DNA of 64,000 nucleotides from Phycisphaerales bacterium (GTDB taxonomy: Bacteria; Planctomycetota; Phycisphaerae; Phycisphaerales; UBA1924), in NCBI GenBank assembly GCA_016699835.1, contig CP064987.1:558001-622000 (forward strand), read 5' to 3'. How positions within the stretch are numbered: the stretch's first letter is position 1; each line of letters starts with the position of its first letter. The notes beneath the pieces are model-generated. The model did no database searches. It was not told the DNA's origin and saw nothing but the letters and a program-made list of their open reading frames with translations. The translations under genes were made by a program, and so were the position numbers. This document shows positions 7,999 through 16,596 of the stretch, one piece after another.

Positions 7999-9719
7999 TG
8001 ATCGTCGCCACCCCCTCGACGCCGAGGATCGAGCTCCGCCCGTACCAGCGCGAAGCGGTGGACCAGGTGTACGCGCACCTCCGCGGTCGGGATGACAACC
8101 CGTGCGTGGTCATCCCGACCGGCGGGGGCAAGACGCCGGTGATCGCGACGATCTGCCGCGACGCCGTCACGCAATGGAACGGACGAGTCGTCATCCTCGC
8201 GCACGTCAAGGAACTCCTCGAGCAGACTGCCGAGAAGCTTCGGTTCATCGCGCCCGACCTGCCCGTGGGCATCTACTCGGCGGGCCTCAGGCGCAAGGAC
8301 CTCGGCTACAGCGCCACCGTCGCGGGCATCCAGAGCATCTGTAAGAAGGCCTGCGACCTCGGGCCGGTCGATCTGATCATCGTGGACGAGGCCCACATGG
8401 TCCCCGCCGAGGACGACGGGATGTACCGGCAGTTCATCTCCGACGCCAAGGTCGTGAACCCCAACGTCCGCGTCATCGGGCTCACCGCCACGCCGTACCG
8501 CCTGAAGTCCGGCGCGATCTGCGCCCCCGAGAACATTCTCAACCACGTCTGCTACGAGGTCGGCGTTCGCGAGCTCATCGTGCAGGGATTCCTGTCGCCG
8601 CTCAAGACCAAGGCGGGCATCCAGAAGATCAGCACCGACGACCTGCACGTCCGCGCCGGCGAGTTCGTCGCCAGCGAGGTCGAGGACCTTATGGACAAAG
8701 ACGGGCTGGTCGAGGGCGCATGCGCGGAGATCGCGCAGCACACCAAGGACCGCAGCGCCACGCTGATCTTCTCCTCGGGCATCCGCCACGGGCAGCACAT
8801 CGTCGATGTGCTCAAAGCCAAGCACGGCATCGAGTGCGGCTTCGTCACCGGCGACACGCCCGACGGCGTGCGGGCGGCGATCCTCGGCCGCTTCCGCTCC
8901 GGCGAGCTCAAGTACCTGTGCAACGTCAACGTCCTCACCACCGGCTTCGATGCCCCGCACATCGACTGCGTTGCGCTTGTGCGCCCGACCATGTCGCCGG
9001 GCCTGTATTACCAGATGGTGGGGCGGGGCTTCCGGCTGCACCCTGGCAAGACTGAGTGTCTCGTGCTGGACTTCGGCGGCAACGTGCTCCGGCACGGGCC
9101 GGTCGACGCGATCCGAATCGCCACCGACGATCGCGGCGACGGCGAAGCCCCGGCGAAGGAGTGTCCGAACTGCCAGGCCCTCATCGCGGCGGGATACCAG
9201 ACCTGCCCGCAGTGCGGGCACCAGTTCCCCGATCCGAACCGCCAGCAGCACGAGGCCAAGGCCAGCACCGAGGGCATCCTCAGCGGCCAGACCACCCGCG
9301 AAGAGCACCGTGTCAGCGAGACGACGTATCACGTCCATATGAAGCGGAGCGATCCCTCCGCGCCCCTGACCATGCGGGTCGAGTACCGCGTCGGCTTCAA
9401 CCGCTACTTCCGCGAGTGGGTCTGCTTCGACCACTCCGGATACGCGCGAACGAAGGCGGAAGCCTGGTGGCGGGCACGATCGGTCGAGCCGGTGCCCGGC
9501 GGTACGGAGGAGGCGGTCGACATGGCCAAGGCCGGGGCGCTCGCCCCGACGCTCTCGATCACCGTTGAGAAGAAGGCCGGCGACCAGTTCGAGCGTGTCA
9601 CCCAGCACGTGCTTGGCGACAAGCCGCCGCGTTTGGACAGCGAGGAAGGCCTGCCGGACCGGCCGCCGGAGCCCGCGGGCATGACGTACGGCATCCCCGA
9701 AGACGAGATTCCCTTCTGA
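7998..9719 (+). CDS. DEAD/DEAH-box superfamily II helicase
   Basis: A 573-residue SF2 helicase with motif I PTGGGKT (about residue 40), motif II VDEAH (about 129), motif III LTATP, and C-terminal motif VI QMVGRGFRLHPGK. After the helicase core a four-cysteine zinc finger (CPNC then CPQCG) is followed by a C-terminal domain of unknown role. It resembles the helicases of phage replication blocks. GAGGAGG precedes the ATG and overlaps the previous gene. Its stop overlaps the primase start. It probably unwinds DNA at the phage origin. Confidence 0.88.
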   Translation: MIVATPSTPRIELRPYQREAVDQVYAHLRGRDDNPCVVIPTGGGKTPVIATICRDAVTQWNGRVVILAHVKELLEQTAEKLRFIAPDLPVGIYSAGLRRKDLGYSATVAGIQSICKKACDLGPVDLIIVDEAHMVPAEDDGMYRQFISDAKVVNPNVRVIGLTATPYRLKSGAICAPENILNHVCYEVGVRELIVQGFLSPLKTKAGIQKISTDDLHVRAGEFVASEVEDLMDKDGLVEGACAEIAQHTKDRSATLIFSSGIRHGQHIVDVLKAKHGIECGFVTGDTPDGVRAAILGRFRSGELKYLCNVNVLTTGFDAPHIDCVALVRPTMSPGLYYQMVGRGFRLHPGKTECLVLDFGGNVLRHGPVDAIRIATDDRGDGEAPAKECPNCQALIAAGYQTCPQCGHQFPDPNRQQHEAKASTEGILSGQTTREEHRVSETTYHVHMKRSDPSAPLTMRVEYRVGFNRYFREWVCFDHSGYARTKAEAWWRARSVEPVPGGTEEAVDMAKAGALAPTLSITVEKKAGDQFERVTQHVLGDKPPRLDSEEGLPDRPPEPAGMTYGIPEDEIPF

Positions 9720-11893
9720 TGAGCGATGGATCCTCCATCCTGCTCGAGTCGGCGCGCACGTACCTCGCACGCGGGTACGCGGTCATCCCTGTGCCGGCGC
9801 GGAAGAAGATACCCGTGCTCAAGGGGTGGACGGACCTGCGCCTTTCCGAGAGCGACCTACCAGCGCACTTCAACGGCACCGGCAACATCGGCGTGCTCCT
9901 GGGCGAGCCGAGCGGGTGGCTGGTGGATGTCGACCTCGACTGCGAGGAAGCGGTGGCGCTCGCGCCCAAGTTCCTGCCGCCGACGGGCGCGATGTCCGGA
10001 CGGCCGGGCAAGCCCGCGTCGCACTGGTGGTACATCTGCGAGGGGATCAAGACCCGCAAGCACCAGGACCCGGTGTCGAAGAAGATGATCGTCGAGCTGC
10101 GGAGCACCGGGGCGCAGACCGTCGTTGGCCCGAGCATCCATCCCAGCGGGGAGCCCTACGACCACCTCGACGGCGATCCCGCCGTGGTCGACGCCGGGGA
10201 ACTGGCCGCCGCCGTCGCTGCGCTGGCTGAGGCCGTGACTGAGGCCAGGCACGGGCGCAAAGAACGTCCGCGTTCACAGCCAGAGGCGCTCGGAACGCCG
10301 ACGTTCCCAGCGGGCGACGCCGTGCTGCGCCGCGCCGCGGCGTACCTCGACCGCATCCCACCAGCGATCTCCGGCTCGGGCGGGCACAGCCAGACGTACG
10401 CGGCAGCGACGGCGATGGTGCACGGCTTTGGGCTCGACCCGGAGGCGGCGTTCTCGCTGCTGCGGGAACGGTACAACCCGCGGTGCGAGCCGCCGTGGTC
10501 GGAGAAGGAACTGCGGCACAAGGTGACGGACGCCGCCAGCAAACCGCACGACCGTCCGCACGGGTGGTTGCGCGATGCGGGTCCCGCCGAGTCCAGCGAC
10601 GTTGATCTGTCCGAGTTCAACCCTGAGCCCAGGCGTGGCGTCGTCGAGCGGGCCCGCTCGGAGCGTCCGCCAGATCCCGGTCCGTTCCCCGCCCACCTGC
10701 TCCGCGTGCCTGGATTCATCGAACAGGTCGTGGCGTACAACCTGGCCACGGCGACGCGCCCGCAGCCCGTGCTCGCCCTCGCGGCCGCTATCTGCCTGCA
10801 GGCCGTGCTCGCGGCCCGCAAGGTCCGCGATGAGCGCGGCAACCGCACCAACGTCTACTGCGTCGGCGTCGCACCTTCCGGCGCTGGCAAGGACAATGCC
10901 CGCAAGGTCAACAAGAACATCCTCTTCGCCGCCGACATGGTCGAGCACGAGGGCAACGAGGACCTCGCGTCCGACGCCGGGCTGGTGACCGCGGTGGAGG
11001 CCGAGCCGGCGGTCCTGTTCCAGATCGACGAGTTCGGCCGCTTCCTGCGCACCATCGGCGACCCGAAGAAGGCCCCGCACCTGTTCAACGTGCTGACGGC
11101 GCTGATGAAGCTCTACAGCAGCGCCGACACGATCTTCCGCGGCAAGGCCTACGCCGACGCCAAGCGGAACAAGGTGGTCGACCAGCCGTGCGTCAGTGTC
11201 TACGGCACAACTGTCCCCGAGCACTTCTTCGAGTCCCTCACCGCCGACAGCCTCAGCGACGGGTTCATCGCTCGCTTGCTCGTGTTCGAGTCGGCCGAGA
11301 CGCCGGCGCGGCAGCGGGCCAAGGCGTTGAGTGTTCCCGAACCGCTGAAGCAGGCAGCGGAATGGTGGGGAGCGCAGCAGCCCGGGGGCAACCTCTTCAA
11401 GGAGCACCCCAAGCCGATCGTGGTCGAGACCACGCCGGAGGCGGGCGATGTGTTCGATGCGCTTGCCTCAACGGTGGATGCCGAACTGGGCAAGCCCGAC
11501 GAGACGGGGCGGTCGCTGTGGGCCCGCGCCGAGGAGAAGGCGTGCCGCCTCGCGCTGATCTACGCGTGCTCCGCGAACGCCGAGAAGCCCGTGATCGACG
11601 CCGACGCCGCCCATTGGGCGTGCGACCTGTCGTCGTACCTCACCCGCCGCATGCTCTACATCGCCCACGAGTGGGTCGCCGACGGCGTCTTCGACGCTCG
11701 GCAGAAGCGCGTCGTGCGAGTGGTGCGCAAGGCGGGCGGAAGGATCTCCCGCAGTGAACTCTGCCGCAAGACCCAGTGGCTAACCCAGCGGGAGCGGCAG
11801 GAAGTCATCGACAACCTGCTGGAGACACAACAGTTGCGGCAGGAAGAGGAATCCTCCTCGACGCGGCCGAAGGTGGTGTATGCCCTTGCCTGA
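9719..11893 (+). CDS. Bifunctional primase-polymerase with DUF3987 ATPase domain
   Basis: A 724-residue replication protein. Residues about 1-170 form an archaeo-eukaryotic primase (Prim-Pol) domain with the metal-binding LVDVDLD near residue 65 and SHWWYICEG after it. Residues about 200-290 look like the primase C-terminal helical domain. The rest is a DUF3987-type P-loop ATPase with Walker A APSGAGKDN (about 386) and Walker B LFQIDEFGRF (about 437), followed by a short winged-helix-like end. It probably primes and initiates phage DNA replication together with the preceding helicase. A striking inverted repeat lies just after the stop. Confidence 0.88.
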   Translation: MSDGSSILLESARTYLARGYAVIPVPARKKIPVLKGWTDLRLSESDLPAHFNGTGNIGVLLGEPSGWLVDVDLDCEEAVALAPKFLPPTGAMSGRPGKPASHWWYICEGIKTRKHQDPVSKKMIVELRSTGAQTVVGPSIHPSGEPYDHLDGDPAVVDAGELAAAVAALAEAVTEARHGRKERPRSQPEALGTPTFPAGDAVLRRAAAYLDRIPPAISGSGGHSQTYAAATAMVHGFGLDPEAAFSLLRERYNPRCEPPWSEKELRHKVTDAASKPHDRPHGWLRDAGPAESSDVDLSEFNPEPRRGVVERARSERPPDPGPFPAHLLRVPGFIEQVVAYNLATATRPQPVLALAAAICLQAVLAARKVRDERGNRTNVYCVGVAPSGAGKDNARKVNKNILFAADMVEHEGNEDLASDAGLVTAVEAEPAVLFQIDEFGRFLRTIGDPKKAPHLFNVLTALMKLYSSADTIFRGKAYADAKRNKVVDQPCVSVYGTTVPEHFFESLTADSLSDGFIARLLVFESAETPARQRAKALSVPEPLKQAAEWWGAQQPGGNLFKEHPKPIVVETTPEAGDVFDALASTVDAELGKPDETGRSLWARAEEKACRLALIYACSANAEKPVIDADAAHWACDLSSYLTRRMLYIAHEWVADGVFDARQKRVVRVVRKAGGRISRSELCRKTQWLTQRERQEVIDNLLETQQLRQEEESSSTRPKVVYALA

Positions 11894-11897
11894 ACCG

Positions 11898-11997
11898 GAT
11901 CTTTCAATCTTTCAACTAGTCACCGCGCGCGTAGGCGATACGCGCACGCGTGGGCACGCGCACGGGCGGAAGGGAGGTATTGAAAGATTGAAAGATC
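11898..11997. repeat. 18-bp perfect inverted repeat flanking a GC-rich core; candidate origin
   Basis: GATCTTTCAATCTTTCAA (11898-11915) is exactly complementary to 11980-11997. Each arm is itself a tandem of the 8-mer TTGAAAGA. The 64-bp spacer is GC-rich with many alternating CG/CA steps. The structure starts five bases after the primase stop. It looks like an iteron-type origin or a regulatory site, and the rest of the gap to 12223 shows nothing else I can identify. Confidence 0.7.
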
Positions 11998-12223
11998 TCT
12001 CTCTTCCATCATGTACTTCTCCCCTCCCGCCCCACCGCGCCCATGCAGGTCGCGTGCCAGCCCGCGCCTACCGCCAGCCCAACAGCCCGAAGCCGAACGG
12101 CGGGGAGGCGGATGGCGTTAGGTACTTCCCGGGCCAGGTCGCGAGGCTTGGCCCGCGGGAACAGCCGCGGGACCAATCAGAGTTTCTTTCGTCTGTCCGA
12201 GCGCTTGTGGAGGTCGCGAATGC

Positions 12224-12592
12224 ATGGATGCACTGATGCAGGAAGAGTGGCGCAAGGCGGCCGGCAAGATGGCCAGCAAACTCCGTGCGGACGCTCGCAA
12301 CGGCGTGATGCTGGCGTCGCCCTGGCCGCGTGCCGTTCACAGCATGGTGGTCGGCTGGCAGATCCGTCTGAGCCAGCCGCCGACGTCTCCGCGCCCGAGG
12401 CGATGGCGTCCGACGTGGGAGGTGTTCGCGGTTCTGGCGGTCGAGAACGCGATCACCGCTCTGAAGCACGTCAATCGCCCAGCGTGGCACAAGTGGGCGG
12501 CGTCCAGGGTGACCCCGACGCGTCGGTACATCCCCAAGCGCAACCGCCCGCCTGCACTCCGATCTCAGCCCCAGGGGTTCTCAAGCTCCTGA
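12224..12592 (+). CDS. Hypothetical prophage protein, 122 aa
   Basis: A basic, Trp-rich protein with a convincing amphipathic middle (WEVFAVLAVENAITALKHV). GGAGG stands before the ATG. I do not recognise the family. Its last 100 bp overlap the likely start of the HNH gene in another frame. Around 12550 the reading could pass smoothly from this frame to the HNH frame if one base were missing, so the two may be one broken gene. Confidence 0.5.
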   Translation: MDALMQEEWRKAAGKMASKLRADARNGVMLASPWPRAVHSMVVGWQIRLSQPPTSPRPRRWRPTWEVFAVLAVENAITALKHVNRPAWHKWAASRVTPTRRYIPKRNRPPALRSQPQGFSSS

Positions 12593-12900
12593 GTCAGCAG
12601 CGGCACCTGTGCGCACTGTCGGGGCGGCCCCTGACTCCGGAGTCGGCGGCGCTCGACCACATCGTGCCCATTCGACTCGGCGGTCAGCACATCATCGAGA
12701 ACGCGCAGATCCTCGACAAGGACGTCAACCGCGCGAAGAACGCCATGACCAACGCCGAGTTCATCGCGCTGTGCCGCGAGGTCGTTCGCTGGTGCGGGGT
12801 CGCCGGCGTGTTGGACTGCGGAGCCAATCCCGGCTCCGAACACCCTCCGAATCCGCTGGGTGCCGCCCCGCCCGCCAGAAGCGACTCGGGGCGTTGGTAG
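12493..12900 (+). CDS. HNH endonuclease
   Basis: The recognisable part is a small HNH nuclease with CALSGRPLTPESAALDHIVP, where DHI is the first part of the His-metal motif. It continues with GGQHIIENAQILDKDVNRAKN. No good start codon with a ribosome binding site lies close to the domain; I use GTG 12493, but the start is uncertain and the gene may be a frame-shifted continuation of the upstream ORF. HNH enzymes near terminase genes often assist packaging, and others are homing-type nucleases. The 240 bp after it to the next gene are GC-rich, with no gene visible. Confidence 0.6.
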   Translation: MGGVQGDPDASVHPQAQPPACTPISAPGVLKLLSQQRHLCALSGRPLTPESAALDHIVPIRLGGQHIIENAQILDKDVNRAKNAMTNAEFIALCREVVRWCGVAGVLDCGANPGSEHPPNPLGAAPPARSDSGRW

Positions 12901-13139
12901 GCCCTCCCGCCAAGGACGCGACGTGGGCCAACGTGGGCGGACCCGTGGCCAACGGGCGGGGCCTGTAGTGGGCGGGATTCGGGGCGCTGAGCGCCCCCCG
13001 GACGGGCCCGTCAGCCCGAGCGATCCAGCCAACCAGCGATCCAGCCATCCCAGCCCCCCGGACCTGCCGCATGTGCGGCGGGCCACCACGACGCCCCACG
13101 CGCTGGCGCTTGCCGCCGCGCGTCCGAACGGAGATCGCT

Positions 13140-14516
13140 GTGAACATCGAGACGCTTCCCATCGACGCGGTCAAGGAGTACGACCGCAACCCCCGCACGA
13201 TCAGCGACGCCGCCATCGACGCGGTCGCCAAGAGCATCGAGGCCTTCGGCTTCAAGATCCCGATCCTGATCGACGCCGACAACATCATCATCGCCGGGCA
13301 CACGCGGCTCCGCGCGGCGCGGAAGCTCGGGCTGAAGGAGGTGCCGACAATCCGCGCCGACGACCTCACGCCCGACCAGGTCAAGGCGCTGCGCATCGCC
13401 GACAACAAGGTCGCGTCGCTGACCTCGTGGGACATGGAACTGCTGCCCATCGAGCTGGCGGACCTCAAGGGTGTCGACTTCGATCTCGCGCTGCTGGGCT
13501 TCAGCGCCGAGGACCTCGCGGCGATCATGGCTCCCGCCGGCAACGAAGGTCTCGTCGACCCCGACGATGTGCCCGCGCCGCCCGACGCCGCGACGACGAT
13601 CCCCGGCGACATCTGGGTGCTGGGCAACCACCGCTTGATGTGCGGCGACTCGTCCAAGCCCGAGGACCTGGACCGACTGCTCGACGGCCAGCCGATCCAT
13701 CTGGTCAACACCGACCCGCCGTACAACGTGAAGGTCGAGCCGCGGAGCAACAACGCGATCGCGGCCGGGCTGTCGTCGTTCACGATGGCGCAGCGGAAGG
13801 ACGCGAGCGCCGGCGACCAGCAGTCGGCGGACCTGCACCGCTACCCCGAGAAGTCCAAGCCGACGCACAAGAAGCTCCGGGCCAAGGACCGGCCGCTGGC
13901 CAACGACTTCGTGTCCGACCAGGAGTTCGACCGCCTGCTCGCGGCGTGGTTCGGCAACATCGCCCGCGTGCTGATCCCCGGCGGGGGCTTCTACATCTGG
14001 GGCGGCTACGCGAACTGCGCCAACTACCCGCCGGTGCTCAAGGCGATGGAGCTGTACTTCAGCCAGGCGGTGATCTGGATCAAGGAGCACCCGGTCCTGA
14101 CGCGCAAGGACTTCATGGGCAACCACGAGTGGTGCTTCTACGGCTGGAAGGAGGGCGCGGCGCACCGCTTCTTCGGCCCCAACAACGTGCCGGACACATG
14201 GAGCATCAAGAAGGTGAACCCGCAGAGCATGGTCCACCTGACGGAGAAGCCCGTCGAGTTGGCCCGCCGCGCCATCGAGTACTCGTCGCGGCCGGGCGAG
14301 AACGTGCTCGACCTCTTCGGCGGCAGCGGGAGCACCCTCATCGGCGCGGAGATGACGGGGCGGCGGGCGTACCTGATGGAACTCGACCCGCTCTACTGCG
14401 ACGTCATCGTGCAGCGATGGGAGAAGTTCACGGGCCGCAAGGCGGAGCGGGTTGGCTCAAACGCTGTGGCCGAAGAGAAAGCCGCGACACGCGTCGCGGC
14501 TGGGAGCAAGGCGTGA
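13140..14516 (+). CDS. ParB-domain / DNA adenine or N4-cytosine methyltransferase fusion
   Basis: A 458-residue protein. Residues 1-100 are a ParB-like domain (PIDAVKEYDRNPRTIS, then the IAGHTRLRAA box). From about residue 150 it is an amino-methyltransferase of the beta class, with the catalytic DPPYN near residue 193 preceding the SAM-binding LDLFGGSGSTL near 392, and TEKPVELARRAIE between. Such ParB-Mtase fusions are common in prophages and may protect phage DNA from restriction. The GTG at 13140 has GGAG six bases upstream; an ATG at 13071 is less likely. Confidence 0.88.
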   Translation: MNIETLPIDAVKEYDRNPRTISDAAIDAVAKSIEAFGFKIPILIDADNIIIAGHTRLRAARKLGLKEVPTIRADDLTPDQVKALRIADNKVASLTSWDMELLPIELADLKGVDFDLALLGFSAEDLAAIMAPAGNEGLVDPDDVPAPPDAATTIPGDIWVLGNHRLMCGDSSKPEDLDRLLDGQPIHLVNTDPPYNVKVEPRSNNAIAAGLSSFTMAQRKDASAGDQQSADLHRYPEKSKPTHKKLRAKDRPLANDFVSDQEFDRLLAAWFGNIARVLIPGGGFYIWGGYANCANYPPVLKAMELYFSQAVIWIKEHPVLTRKDFMGNHEWCFYGWKEGAAHRFFGPNNVPDTWSIKKVNPQSMVHLTEKPVELARRAIEYSSRPGENVLDLFGGSGSTLIGAEMTGRRAYLMELDPLYCDVIVQRWEKFTGRKAERVGSNAVAEEKAATRVAAGSKA

Positions 14517-14524
14517 TGTGTGTC

Positions 14525-14782
14525 TCACTCGTCGAGGGTCGGCAGCGGGCCGTCGACCGCTTCGTCCCATTCGAGGGCGTAGCGCTCGGCGATGTCCTCG
14601 AGGTCGTGCTCGGTCAGGTAGTCGGCGGTCTTCCGTTCCTGGCAGGCGGCGACGGCCCGCGCGAGGTCGGTCCACTCTTCGATGGTGAGCATCTGGTCTT
14701 GGCGTGCGCCGAGCAGGTAGAGAGCGGCCTGGAGCACGGCTTCGAGTTGCGCTTCGCGGTTTGGGGCGGGCGTCGCGGTCAT
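14525..14782 (-). CDS. Small hypothetical protein, 85 aa
   Basis: Acidic, helical protein with a good GGGAG ribosome binding site. It lies three bases downstream of the HARE-HTH gene and is the last gene of the five-gene minus-strand cassette. I do not recognise it. Confidence 0.55.
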   Translation of the reverse strand: MTATPAPNREAQLEAVLQAALYLLGARQDQMLTIEEWTDLARAVAACQERKTADYLTEHDLEDIAERYALEWDEAVDGPLPTLDE

Positions 14783-14785
14783 GGT

Positions 14786-15331
14786 TCAGGCTCCCTTCCC
14801 CGCGACGAACACCCCGCGCTCGTGCTTCTTGAAGCGGGCGGCGGTGCCCTTGGCGGCGATCTCGCGGATGATGGCGGCGTACAGCGTGGCCTCGGGCGTC
14901 TTACCGCCGGGGGAGCGCCACAGCCCCTTGGCCTCCATCGCGGCGATCATCTCCTTGGCCCGCATCGGCACCTCGCTCGCGGCAAGCACCTGCGCGGCGG
15001 CGTCGAGGGCGCTGACGCGCTTGGGCTTTGGGGCCTTCGGCGTCTTCGGGGCCTTGGCCGTCTTGGGTGCCTTCTCACTCTTGGCCTTCGTCCCCTTGGC
15101 AGCCACATCCACGTTCGCGTTGTTGGCGACCTCTTTCTCGCTTGGGACCTCGTGGTCCTGCTTGCCGCCCGCCAACCGGCCGTTGATCTCGGCGAGCGCC
15201 GCCTTGCGGAGGCGCTCCGTGCTGGAGGCTTTGGCGTCCGGGGCGGCCTTCGCCGCCGCGCGGGCCTTGCGGGCGTCGCCCATCTCGCGCTGGACCTTGC
15301 CCATGTTCTTGATCGTGCCTTTGCGTGCCAT
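14786..15331 (-). CDS. HARE-HTH / HB1-ASXL winged-helix protein
   Basis: A 181-residue protein in two parts. The N-terminal about 105 residues are a Lys/Ala-rich disordered tail, similar to histone H1 tails. The C-terminal about 70 residues form a HARE-HTH winged helix, recognisable by ALDAAAQVLAASEVPMRAKE and ending with RFKKHERGVFV. The fold is known in bacterial RNA polymerase delta subunits and in eukaryotic chromatin proteins. AAGGAG precedes the ATG. A chromatin- or transcription-related role in the prophage is likely. It is encoded opposite to the structural genes. Confidence 0.75.
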   Translation of the reverse strand: MARKGTIKNMGKVQREMGDARKARAAAKAAPDAKASSTERLRKAALAEINGRLAGGKQDHEVPSEKEVANNANVDVAAKGTKAKSEKAPKTAKAPKTPKAPKPKRVSALDAAAQVLAASEVPMRAKEMIAAMEAKGLWRSPGGKTPEATLYAAIIREIAAKGTAARFKKHERGVFVAGKGA

Positions 15332-15424
15332 GTCGAACTCCTTCTGTCTCGTGCGGAATCCCGCCGCACGCTGCGGCGGGGAAGCGTGGTCGTCGCGGTT
15401 CCCCGCGACGCCGCGTGGGGTCTG

Positions 15425-15709
15425 TCAGCAGCCCGCGACGCGCTCCATCTCGGTGAGCACTTCGTGGACCATCGAGTTGGTGGCGGCGGCCCGGCCCCGT
15501 CGATCGGTCCCGTAGACCACCTTGGCGACCTCGGTGGCTTTCGCGTAGCGGCTCTCGCGGTCCTCGTCGCGGGCGATGTGCGCGATGCAGATGTCCTGCC
15601 TGCCCGCTCGCCGGGTGTGCTGTTCGATGGTCACTTCCGCGCCGCGGTCGGTGCGGCGGATGGTGATGTCTTGGTCGATGCCCTCGATCACGATCGTCTT
15701 GATGGTCAT
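15425..15709 (-). CDS. Small hypothetical protein, 94 aa
   Basis: Strand-rich first half (MTIKTIVIEGIDQDITIRR), helical second half. AAGGAG stands before the ATG. It is the third gene of the minus-strand cassette, and I do not recognise it. Confidence 0.55.
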   Translation of the reverse strand: MTIKTIVIEGIDQDITIRRTDRGAEVTIEQHTRRAGRQDICIAHIARDEDRESRYAKATEVAKVVYGTDRRGRAAATNSMVHEVLTEMERVAGC

Positions 15710-15739
15710 GGCGTGGCTCCTTGCGGTTGGTGGTTCTGG

Positions 15740-16003
15740 TTACTCGGCGTCGTTCAGGAAGGCCTCGACGTGCTCGCGGTCCATGTTGCTGAGGAACCCG
15801 ACCAGGTCGATCAGGTCGCTGCGGACCTTCCCGAGGCTTCCCGCGAAGCCCCAGTTGCGCGGGTCGGCCTTGGCGGCGTCGGCGTGCTTCTCGAGTTCCA
15901 TCTGCAGCACATCCATCAGGCGGGCGATGTCGTTGCGGCGAGCGGCGTACATCTCTGCGGCGGTCGGTTCTGGCTTCGTGGTCTTGGGGGTGCGCTTCGT
16001 CAT
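15740..16003 (-). CDS. Small hypothetical protein, 87 aa
   Basis: A largely helical, charged protein with an AAGGAG ribosome binding site. It is the second gene of the minus-strand cassette. I do not recognise the family. Confidence 0.55.
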   Translation of the reverse strand: MTKRTPKTTKPEPTAAEMYAARRNDIARLMDVLQMELEKHADAAKADPRNWGFAGSLGKVRSDLIDLVGFLSNMDREHVEAFLNDAE

Positions 16004-16051
16004 GCTCGTGCTCCTTGGGGTCGGGGGTTCTGGTGGTCTCTGGTAAACAGC

Positions 16052-16074
16052 GAAGCCCGCATTACGCGGGCTTC
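16052..16074 (-). terminator. Hairpin at the 3' end of the minus-strand gene 16073
   Basis: A perfect 9-bp stem (GAAGCCCGC/GCGGGCTTC) with a 5-nt loop overlaps the stop codon of the 16073-16426 gene. On the minus strand it is followed by GCTGTTTACC, a weak T tract, so it may be an attenuator rather than a full terminator. Confidence 0.4.
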
Positions 16075-16426
16075 AGGTCGTCGGGCGGTTGTCGCTGGGG
16101 CGGTCCCAACTCGTCGTGTCTTTGGGCTGGCCGACCGCCCGGAGGTAGTCGATCAGTTCGTCGGCGGTCCAGGTATCGCCGTCGATCGCGTCGTGCTCGT
16201 TGGGGGCGTCCTCGTTCTCGCGGTCGATCTCGAAGAGGCGGAAGCCACCGAGCGCTCCGGGGCGTGGTCCCCAGTGGCCGTCGAGGTGGCGTCCGCGACC
16301 CGCGGGAACCGTGGCGATGCTCCAGCAGCGTCCGTCCGGCGTGTGGAGTTCGATCGCGGGGATTCGGAACCCGGCCTTGGCCAGGGTCTTGGTGAGGTCG
16401 ATCGTGGTCTTCGTGGTCGCGTCCAT
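16073..16426 (-). CDS. Small hypothetical protein, 117 aa
   Basis: First gene of the minus-strand cassette. CGGAG precedes the ATG at 16426, and longer upstream starts lack such a signal. The protein has a strand-rich core (FRIPAIELHTPDGRCW) and an acidic C-terminal half (TWTADELIDYLRAVGQP). I do not recognise it. Its promoter would lie in the divergent gap shared with the terminase operon. Confidence 0.55.
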   Translation of the reverse strand: MDATTKTTIDLTKTLAKAGFRIPAIELHTPDGRCWSIATVPAGRGRHLDGHWGPRPGALGGFRLFEIDRENEDAPNEHDAIDGDTWTADELIDYLRAVGQPKDTTSWDRPSDNRPTT

Positions 16427-16538
16427 GTTCGTGGTCTCCGTCGCGTGCGGTGGGTTCGTTCTTGCCGCTCGCGTGTGACACACATTGGCCGGCTGATGGG
16501 GAACAGGCAAGGCGTTCGGCCTGCATTTCTCGATGAAT

Positions 16539-16581
16539 CCGCGACATGTGGGCAACTGCGTCCGCGATGTGGGCAAGTTCG
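16539..16581 (+). promoter_or_regulatory. Imperfect tandem repeat in the divergent control region
   Basis: Two copies of about 20 bp (CCGCGA, optional CA, TGTGGGCAA, then CTGCG or GTTCG) stand back to back at 16539-16560 and 16562-16581, and a third CCGCGATG overlaps the start codon at 16597. The site lies in the gap between the minus-strand cassette and the terminase operon. It looks like an operator for a regulator that chooses between the two directions. Confidence 0.45.
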
Positions 16582-16596
16582 CGAGGGAGGTCCGCG

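Noticed and set aside
7836..9770. Minus-strand frame of 644 codons opposite the SF2 helicase
   Set aside because: Helicase motifs on the + strand are definitive, and the minus frame has no domain.
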